Shown: positions 56,321 through 64,000 of the stretch, in pieces
How positions within the stretch are numbered: the first letter of the stretch is position 1
Layout: the number at the start of each line of letters is the position of its first letter
Assembly: GCA_947650285.1 (NCBI GenBank)
Contig: CANTFL010001425.1
Span: 62,001 to 126,000 of the forward strand
Reading direction: 5' to 3'
Length of the DNA stretch: 64,000 nt
Source: Hyaloperonospora brassicae
Lineage: Eukaryota; Oomycota; Peronosporomycetes; Peronosporales; Peronosporaceae
Notes under the pieces: generated by a model
Database searches by the model: none
The model's input: the letters and a program-made list of their open reading frames with translations, nothing else
What the model was told of the DNA's origin: nothing
Translations under genes and position numbers: made by a program

Positions 56321-57523
56321 GGCTTATTTCTCCGTCGTGATCACTCAATGTATTTTTCATATGTTTACATGGAGTTTAAACTTTTTAGTATATATTTCAT
56401 ACCCCTGCATGAACTTGAGTCTTTTTGGTATATCACCATATACTACAATTCGCCCGTAAAGTATCAGTTTGAATATGATTTTGATATTTACAATGTTAGG
56501 TGGTATAAAATTTCCATTTTTTACCCTTTAGTATAAAAAGCGTATTTTTGCCAAAAGTGGTATATAATTCAAAGGTCCCCTTCCTTCTTTTGCTTTTATG
56601 AACAAGTTTTGAGTTTTTAATAGTACCATCATAGCTGCATTTGATACAACCATTGCAAATGTCCATGTACTTAGTGTATATTGTAGAGATCACGAGACTT
56701 GCACATTTCCGGAGTCGTGCAAAGCCCAATCACGATTAGATGAGGACAACTTCATTAGCCACGAGCAATAACAATGTGACGCCACATACGTTGACGTTTT
56801 GTCTATCTTACAGTATCCTTACATCCATTAGTGACGACGAGGTTAACGCGGCTTCATCAAGAGAATGGCGCACTCTCTGTTATGCCAAGTGTGACAACTG
56901 CACCAATCACTTACCTTCGTTTCCACATATAAATACTTGTTGTCGTGCTGGATTGGTCGACGCTAGCTTCACGGTCGTGGGTTGAATGTTTTTACGTTGA
57001 ACGATGACGCACACTTCACCACTTGATCAAATGGACGTAGCATTAAATCTCCTTCGACAATAATACCGAAGGCCGGTGCTTAGCTGTACCGTTCGATCGC
57101 TTGCTTATGGAAGCGTAGTGTTTCATTATGACGAGCAATTTGAGGACCGTTTCTCAACGGCGAAGTATTGTGATCACGCACAACTTGGCCTATGGATCAA
57201 GCAGCCGGCCGCAAGTGCGAGGTAAACATCAAACAGCTCTATCAATGCCATGCAGCGTACTCGACATCCGCTTGGTCAATTTTTAATTGACAAAGATCCC
57301 GTATAACAACGCGCAGATGGCTGCAAAGCGCCACCGCAAAGTTTGGCGACGAACAAGCAACGTCAAAGTATGCTACGAGCGTAACGAAAACGAGTTTGTA
57401 TGAAAGAGGCAGTCAAAATGTGCGGATAATGCAATGATCCTGCTGTTGCTGCCGAGTCATGGCTTTCACACCTCCTTTCCGTATTTGCGTTACTTGCTTC
57501 AGGCAGCTCTGCAAAATTGGCGT
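56321..57523. other. 1.2 kb, no gene recognised
   Basis: Starts with a very AT-rich block (56348-56700) that may be the end of the MULE. No coding or repeat structure could be assigned. Confidence 0.4.
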
Positions 57524-59723
57524 TCACAGGTGCTCTCCCTCAGAACGAATATACAGGACGACGCCGAGGGCAATCGTCAACACAAATATGAAAAAATTGT
57601 CGGACTGAAGGATGTCGCCGATAGTAACACGCGAAATCGCATCCGCGCTCACGTTTGCATCACCTGTTCACCACTTCTTCAGCCAAACAAGCACTCGTGT
57701 CCTCGTCAGTGTGAGCAACGTTTTGACTGCTACTCGGCGCGATGCCCGATGAAGCTGACGAATGCAGCCCGTTATCAGCAACCGGTTGCACGGCACCTAC
57801 CAACTCTCTCCACCATTTCGTCCATGAACGAAAATACGCGTGGGCTCGCAATTTCTATAGCGCAAGCACTACTGGCGCGTCGGCATCGCTGTGGGCTACA
57901 CGTGCCTTGCCAAAGTAGCGCTTGGCTAGATAAGCACCTTAGTCCACTCCGTGCTCGTACATTAGCGCAAGATTGAACATCGCTTCTGCATTCGACCGTT
58001 TCCTGCAAGGGAATAGTGCGCACTAGCCTTAACAAAGTCTACCGGATGGCCCCCTTTACCATCATAGAAAAAGTCGCCAATCTTCAAGTTTGCATCCACA
58101 TTGCCCTGCTGCGCTGCCAGCCTGTACAACATCAGGACAGTTGAAGTCGCGCCATCCGCGTCGAGTCCAACACTTATGCGACAACGACAGCATGGGCGAC
58201 AACGACAGCATGGGCGACAACGACAGCATGGGCGACAACGGTGACGGTGTCAAGAAGTCATAGTCCAACAGGTACGCAGCATCATGCTGAGCGACCTCGT
58301 AGCCTTGTTGTGCCAGCACAGCGTATCTTATGAAAGCTGCTTCGTAGTCGTGGCGATTGTACGTAAGAAGGCAATTTTGCAAGAAGAACAGGTTCCCCAT
58401 CTCCACACTCATCCACCAATTCATACGACTTGCCTGCACTCTTGCACAACGGAGCTGTGCCGATCCCGTGCAGTCTCATATGTCCAACTTTGTGACTCGC
58501 AACAGTGTGGCCTTGGAGCGCAGCCACCTGGAAGAAGCTGTACGCGACTTCATATTCAGGATGATCCGCTGCAAATCAAAATCTCGTTGCGCCTTACCTT
58601 GCAGGTGTAGAACGCCCAAGTTGTAAAATACATCCATGCTTCCTTGCTTCGCTGCAGCCTCGTACAGCTCTACCGCTCGCACCTCGTTCGGTTCAACGCC
58701 CTTTCCAATCAGATACATGTGCGCCAGCTCATTCTGCGCCGCGGCGATGCCCTCATTCACTGCCCCTTGCAGATATTCAAACGCTGTCTCATTGTTCTGC
58801 ATCACACCAATGCCATAACTGTATATGTTCCCCAGATGGTACGCTCCCTCACTGGCTCCCAAATCGTAAGCCTTCTGAAAAGGAGTGCTGTGCGGTCCAA
58901 GTCCTGCGTCGATCCGCGCGCGCCGTAGTAGTACAGCGTCGCAAAGCTCAATGTAGCATCTGCATCGCCTCTGTCAGCCGAGAAGCGAAAGTAGATGACA
59001 ATCGCACTGTCACTCGGCGCATTCTCTTCTGCTCCTTCTCCGCCATGTTTTCAGTCGGCGCTGCAGCAAGCCGTACATGACGGGACGACTGGCGTTTTCA
59101 TCCCGTCTCGCCACTGCATCGTCAGCTGCCACTTCATAGTACCGCACGGCTAACTCGCACTTCTTCAGGGCGCCAAGTCCCATGTGGTACTTGTATCCCA
59201 GTGCCATGGTAACGACAATGTCCCCACCAAACGCAGCAAAGTAGTAGCGCGTCATGGCACCAGCTTCGTCCAGCGGAAAGCCCCACAGGCCGTAGCTCAG
59301 CGCTACGCCCACGTGAAACTGCGCCCTCGGCGCCCCCAGATCCGCTGCCTCTGCGTACAGCCGCATTGCGAGCGTGTCGTTCACGCGCGTGTCGAGCGAG
59401 CGGTTGCCGTAGAAATACATGTCTCCCAGCTGCACCAGCGCTTCGCGACGCTCGGCAGCAGACACGAGAGGCGACAGCGCAGCGTTGCTGCGGTCGCGCA
59501 CGGCGGCGTGTTCAGTCTGTACGCGCTGGAGCGCTTCTGTGAGTGGTAAAGACGGGGTATTGGCATCTACAGGAGGCAGGAGCACACAAACGACATTGAC
59601 ACAGAGTGAGAGAGCGCGACACGAGAGGCAATAGACAGAGCGACGGCGCGTTGGCCGCGTACCGGTCGCGCGGGTCTCAACGACGCCCGAGCAGGACGCG
59701 AGAGCGACAAAGAGAGCGGCCAC
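57524..59723 (-). pseudogene. SEL1L/HRD3 (ERAD Sel1-repeat protein) pseudogene
   Basis: Sel1 repeats appear in order in changing frames: FAFGG and ALGYKYHMGLGALKKCELAVRYYE (59010-59723), SEGAYHLGNIYSYGIGV and AAAQNELAHMYLIGKGV (58476-58862), AALQGHTVASHKVGHMRLHGIGTA (58282-58527), AVLAQQGYEVAQHDAAYLLD (58062-58439), GNVDANLKIGDFFYDGKGG, EAMFNLALMYEHGV, and a C-terminal transmembrane segment FFIFVLTIALGVVLYI before a stop at 57524. Order and the final membrane anchor match HRD3/SEL1L, the ER adaptor of the HRD1 ubiquitin ligase. I count at least five frameshifts and one stop, several in homopolymers. One of them fits a 29-nt GTAAGG...CAG segment. The start codon is not clear. Pseudogene is the best call; sequencing error at homopolymers is the alternative. 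Confidence 0.75.
58177..58239. repeat. 18-bp minisatellite, about 3.5 copies
   Basis: Unit GCGACAACGACAGCATGG starts at 58177, 58195, 58213 and partly 58231. It lies within the SEL1L pseudogene and would encode LSPMLS repeats on the minus strand. Confidence 0.9.
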
Positions 59724-60304
59724 GACTTGCGGTGGCCGCGAGTGGGTGGCGACACGACCGGCGCATGAAGAAGAGCAGCAGAGTAGAAGCAGAGATGACG
59801 GTACGAATGGACTTCGACGTGCGACTGTCGTTCTGAAGAGCTATTGACGTGCAGACGATGGGTGGAATAGCTTTGTACGGTATTGCAATATGACCTGTAC
59901 GTCACGTATTATCTGCAAAAATTTGAAAGACGAATAAATTACTTGAGGTACATTCGACATTCAAGCGGCAAATTACACATAATGAAAACATAAAAATCAT
60001 CAGAACGGCACATGCAAATAATATTACAACCTGAAAAAAAACTCTCTGAATAGTCTCTAAACAATGGACCAGAAATGTATACTATACGACCAAATTTACA
60101 AAGGCTAACGATCTCACATTATATATGCGAGCTTTTTGATCGTATTTAAGGTAGTGCTGTTGAAAATTGCGTACAAACAATATTCTTCACTATTTCTGTT
60201 TTTTGTCTACCTTTTGTCTCCAATAATTACTTCGTTTGCATCATGAATTATTGTTGAGACACCAACGCCTTTTTATATGAAAGGCAAGCAATAGGATGCT
60301 GAAT

Positions 60305-60363
60305 CATGGCCGCTCTACCCGCGAGCATCATAGTTATATTTCCTCGCAGGTAGAGCGACCATG
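60305..60363. repeat. Imperfect 21-bp inverted repeat
   Basis: Arms 60305-60325 and 60343-60363 pair except at two positions (CGCTCTACC and GCGAG blocks). It is in non-coding sequence. Confidence 0.75.
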
Positions 60364-61388
60364 AATAAAACTGGCTCGATGAAGTGCTATCATGCAGTGC
60401 TACTTGTGAAATGTTGCATCAAAGAGGCAAAAAAAAGGTGCGCTTGCGTGCATCGTACCCAGCAGTATAGATTGCACTGTTGCATCTATCTTTACAGCGT
60501 CTACACTGCAATATCCATGGCAAAGCCAACAACACCAACAGCATCGGCATCAGCAGCTTGTTTTCTGTGGCAACTATGGCAGGTTCCCAACATTACGTGC
60601 TTTGTTAGCATGCGATCCACCTATCTGTCCTCAAGCATCCACGTGTTCACCTGTTATTGCACCAACATACTTTGTCTGATCTCCACCATCCTATCTCCTC
60701 TTGATGTTGTTTGTCTATCTGTCGTCTCTTGCTGCCTCGGGTCGTGTCCTACACATATTTGTGCATGCTTTATTCAAGTAGGCGCTATTGCATCTTTTTT
60801 ACTTTCGACGATACTGCCAAGACGACAGCTATACATTACTACCATGTCAGAGCACAAGATTCAGGTAGAGGAGTTGAGAGCAACCTGACAATGTAATGAA
60901 CGGCAACATTATTGGCACGTGACGCTTGGAGCGTACACCCACCTTTTCCTTCTTCACAAATGTTTGCTGGTTAAGGTGGACAATGAAGGTTCTAACGTTG
61001 CTACTTGAAGAGTCTTTGACCTCACGTAACGCGTCAACAGAATAATTCTTGGTGTATACTATCAGTAACACGCATTGTAGAATGCCAGTAAATGGCTGCA
61101 GGGCTTCGGGTTATCTCCTTTTGAGCGATGATGTTCGATGGCAGGTTTCGCTCGTCATCAAAGGAGTACATGTAGCCATGAAGCAGCAAGAACGTGCTCG
61201 ACGTTGATGCATAAAATGCTGCGGTACTTGATTATGTCCGCAAATATGCAGCTACCGACCTCACTTCCGGCAACTGGCTCAAAAACAGTAGCCATAAGAA
61301 CGTATGTATCCAAGTTTGGTCATGAATCGCCAGGCGAGCAATGGTCCCAGATGTAACGATCGGGCACAAGAAGAATCGTTGAAGATGC

Positions 61389-61685
61389 TCATGACTTGAA
61401 ATTAACAGATAGAGCCGATTCTACAGCAGCATCTTCGATGACGTCGCTGGCCCATTTTATGGTTCTGATCCTCATGTTTTGAATTGTGCCTTTTGCAGCT
61501 GCGTTATCGATAAGGATGCTGTGATTGAAGCAGCTGTGCGTCACAGTTGGTTGCAATGTGCTGCTAGCGAATGCGGGCGGGCATTTGCTGCCAAACAGGA
61601 CGAACGAGGCGACCGAGATGTATCCATCATGGCAAAGCTGGGCGCTGTTGGCCTTGTATATTGATCTATCTTGTGTTGCGTGCAC
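61389..61685 (-). pseudogene. Possible Copia RNase H remnant
   Basis: The translation SVASFVLFGSKCPP ... STLQPTV ... IDNAAAKG follows the order SxSGFVF / KLQPTVALS / DNxAA of Copia-type RNase H. The match is weak and the catalytic residues are mostly lost. It may be chance. Confidence 0.3.
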
Positions 61686-62111
61686 CTACCACAGCCGAAA
61701 GGATAAGGTGAACAGAAGCAACGCTACTCACCCCGCGACTAAAACAAGGCCATACACATTACAAAGATCAAGGATTATGGGCAACGTTTGTCGTTCATAC
61801 GAAGTGATCATATGAGCTAGAAAGCACGGTGGGTCGACCACAAGAGCTGGGCAAAATGCGAGCAGAGCTTCGAACCAGACGTTTTATATGTCCTTATGTG
61901 CTGATAGCGCTTTCATGTGAGCAAATACAAAGTCCGAACGGTAGACTGCGTGCACATGTGCATATCCAAGATGACTGACTACTACTGTCTAATTGCACAG
62001 TAGCAACAACAGAGTTTAATCGACAATGTGTCTATTATTCGCAAATGGAAAGCTTTCTATGCATCAAAAAACATGCACACCTCTTCAGATTCGTGCACCA
62101 TTGTGTTGTCG

Positions 62112-63918
62112 CTACTGCGATTCGGCGGTCTCGTTTGGCGCGACTTGAGCTGCCACACCGTCGTACGATTCGTCAGTGCCGAAGAAAAAGTCCACGTCTA
62201 ACGGCATGGCTGTCATATTCAAGGCAGGCATTTCAGACATGCACGACTTGTCCAACAGGCTGAGATCACCATTGTTCGCGACGTACGAAGCCAGTAGTTC
62301 CATTGCACAGGTCAAGTTACCATCTCCGAACGGGGTTGTCTGCAGCAGAAAATGCGGCGCGTAGTCGAATACGACCAGCTCCTTTCTGGGTGTTTCGAGC
62401 GCCTTGAACAAAGACTCGGCGTATTTGTAAGGAGTCTGCGGGTCCAGCTTCCCATTCATCAGGAGCACACTAGCTTGATCGGGTACGGCAGCAGTGTTGT
62501 TCCAGTACTGGTCACGTGGATAAATTATCCCATTTGCTTCGTAGTTGCCGAGTTCGTAGCCATCACACACTGGCGACTTCTCTTTCGAAAAGGCGCAGAA
62601 CAAGACAAGTGTGTTGTAGACGGATCCGCTCGAGATGCTCGCGCTTGTAAATCGACTCTTGAGTTCGGCGTAAGAAGGCGTAGGCTCCTCCCACATCTCA
62701 GAAAACACGATGAGATAGCTAAGCAGCAATGAGCTCGTATTCGAATCGTCATTTGACTCGGAGCCTGATGCAGATCTGCGCTCAAAGAAGCGCGCCAAAA
62801 CGTTGACGTCATTGGCATCGCAGCGATTGAACCTGTACACCAACGGAGGGATCAGAAAGCGTAGCTTACCATCCTTTAAAAGGTTGCCCAGTGTATATCG
62901 GAGAGCAATGGATGGTTCGTCCTGTGTCGCGTTTCTGATCAGATCAGCACAGGTCGAGTTGGGGTCGAGCTCGAATCTCGATATCGTGTTTCGAAGTGTT
63001 GTCGACAAGTTATTGACTTTGAAGTGAGCATCACAGTCCCTGTCTTGCGCGCACAGATCCATGAACTGCTCGCCCACCTCACCAATGTCAGTGTCCAGGT
63101 TCGAGAAGTAAATCCGGTCAACCGGTAGTCCTGAAGCAGTCACGATGCCGTCTAAAACGTATCCGGTCACGTTTGGCGGATTGAGGTGCATCAGGCGTTG
63201 AGCTACTATCGTTCCGTAGCTAAATCCGTACACGATAGTGTGCGCACCATTTGTGTACTTCGAGATGAAGGCAGCGGTGTCCATGGCAACACTTGTAGTT
63301 GAGAACGAGGAGAGATCTCCATACCTCATTTGCAGTTCCCTAGCACAGAACGGAACCTCCGAGGGATCAATGAAGGGGCCGGATGAAGATCCACCCGTTG
63401 TGATCTGGGACGATACGGAATCCAGTCGCGAGCTGCGTTGAACGCCGCGGGGATCCATTGTATACACGTTGACTGATCCGTTAAGACTTTCGTGAAGTAT
63501 CGCCATCGAATGCTCCACTTCGGTGTACAACAGTATATGATTAGTACCAAACCGCTAGTAGATATAAGAGCAAACACCTCCACTTACAGTTAGAGGACGG
63601 GTCACCGGGTCCGCCTGGAATCATCCACACGTTCGATGCCTCGTCTGCACTGACCGACGAAGCAGGCAACCGCTTCACAAACACTTCAATCGTCGGATTT
63701 GCACTTGCCGGTGCCTCGCAGATACCGGGGTAGCACAAAGGAGCCGCAAAAGTCGCGCACTCGGCATTGACGTTGCCATTGCTGGCCTCGTCAAATAAGG
63801 TGCAGATCGAGCACGGGTACCACCCGTTCAACGAGTTGCTCAAAGTGGCGTGAAATGCCTCCGACACTTGACCTATGAATACAACCGCAAGGACGGTCAG
63901 CGCGTGATATCGCTGCAT
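62112..63918 (-). CDS. Secreted S33-family peptidase (alpha/beta hydrolase), 2 exons
   Basis: Exon 1 63918-63588 and exon 2 63517-62112, with a 70-bp intron (donor GTAAGT, acceptor CGAAG, phase 1), give 578 aa. A signal peptide is present at about 1-21 (ending VSEA). The oxyanion motif is PGGPG at the end of exon 1. The triad is Ser210 (GFSYG), Asp469 (GKLD) and His499 (DYAPH), at the same residue numbers as in the paralogue at 14783. It shares Cys pattern and N-glycosylation sites with that copy, but the loop after the second exon start differs (DPRGVQRSSRLDS versus DHRGTGRSTLLDC), which may alter specificity. It points toward the repeat block and is about 45 kb from its paralogue. Confidence 0.9.
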
Positions 63919-64000
63919 AGCTTTTGCTCCGGGGTCGTAGAGGTCCTAGCAATCAGAAAGTGACTCATGTATTTTCACGGAGCACGCGCGCTATTCATCG

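Larger units (their letters stand above)
59724..62111. other. 2.4 kb region, mostly unassigned
   Basis: Contains AT-rich sequence, an imperfect hairpin at 60305-60363 and possible retroelement debris at 61389-61685. The 175-codon frame at 60361-60888 is Cys/Ser-rich without motifs, and I do not support it. Confidence 0.4.

Noticed and set aside
58177..58239. Possible CRISPR-like array
   Set aside because: Units are contiguous 18-bp copies without spacers, in a eukaryotic gene; a minisatellite.
60361..60888. 175-codon open frame
   Set aside because: Cys/Ser-rich without domain, signal or homology cues, beginning in a hairpin arm. Probably chance.
1..64000. RxLR or CRN effectors, tRNA and rRNA genes
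   Set aside because: I looked for RxLR-EER after signal peptides, LFLAK motifs and cloverleaf structures and found none that I could support.

Overview
The window reads as nuclear DNA of an oomycete, most likely a downy mildew or Phytophthora-type species. The reasons are compact intron-poor genes with short GT-AG introns (70-100 bp in the S33 genes), divergent gene pairs about 180 bp apart with CCAAT boxes, secreted S33 peptidases, a PTPAPT-rich secreted Cys protein, an Arb2-AGC kinase fusion, and chromodomain Ty3/Gypsy retrotransposons. The organism call is an inference; no marker gene fixes the species.

Layout. 0.3-12.3 kb is a gene-dense island: an unknown NPF-motif protein, COQ4, an Arb2-domain/AGC kinase, a CRIB-RhoGAP, a type II membrane glycosyltransferase and a CD39/apyrase-like membrane protein. 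COQ4/kinase and glycosyltransferase/apyrase are divergent pairs. An intact two-exon secreted S33 peptidase lies at 14.8-16.6 kb and a paralogue at 62.1-63.9 kb, pointing toward each other. Between them is a repeat-rich, AT-rich interval: a gag relic (17.8 kb), a solo LTR with target duplication (19.7 kb), a decayed pro-RT relic (23.3-24.7 kb), a decayed LTR split by a 1.2-kb terminal-inverted-repeat element (30.1-31.7 kb), and two full-length Gypsy elements, E1 (32625-40675, + strand) and E2 (42877-50872, - strand). E1 landed inside a third, already decayed S33 copy and left a 5-bp duplication. Downstream are a secreted Cys-rich gene (51.7 kb), a Mutator-like transposase relic (55.4-56.3 kb) and a heavily broken SEL1L/HRD3 gene (57.5-59.7 kb).

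Most unusual signal. E1 and E2 look like continuous chains of short perfect hairpins (6-11 bp stems, 2-13 nt loops, roughly every 40-50 nt where I mapped them), running through LTRs and protein-coding frames. At several places where the two elements differ, both arms of a stem change together, sometimes changing amino acids, and one hairpin has its loop inverted between the copies. The elements are also mosaics: a ~3.74-kb pol core is nearly identical in both, down to the same five inactivating lesions, while gag, protease, LTRs and the chromodomain end are strongly diverged. Both carry a long antisense reading frame starting just inside the 3' LTR whose coiled-coil half lies opposite the integrase-chromodomain linker.

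How the parts relate. The island genes are housekeeping or signalling genes (ubiquinone synthesis, Rho and AGC signalling, glycosylation). The S33 genes sit in the repeat-rich part, as expected for a two-speed oomycete genome in which secreted-protein families expand and decay among transposons.
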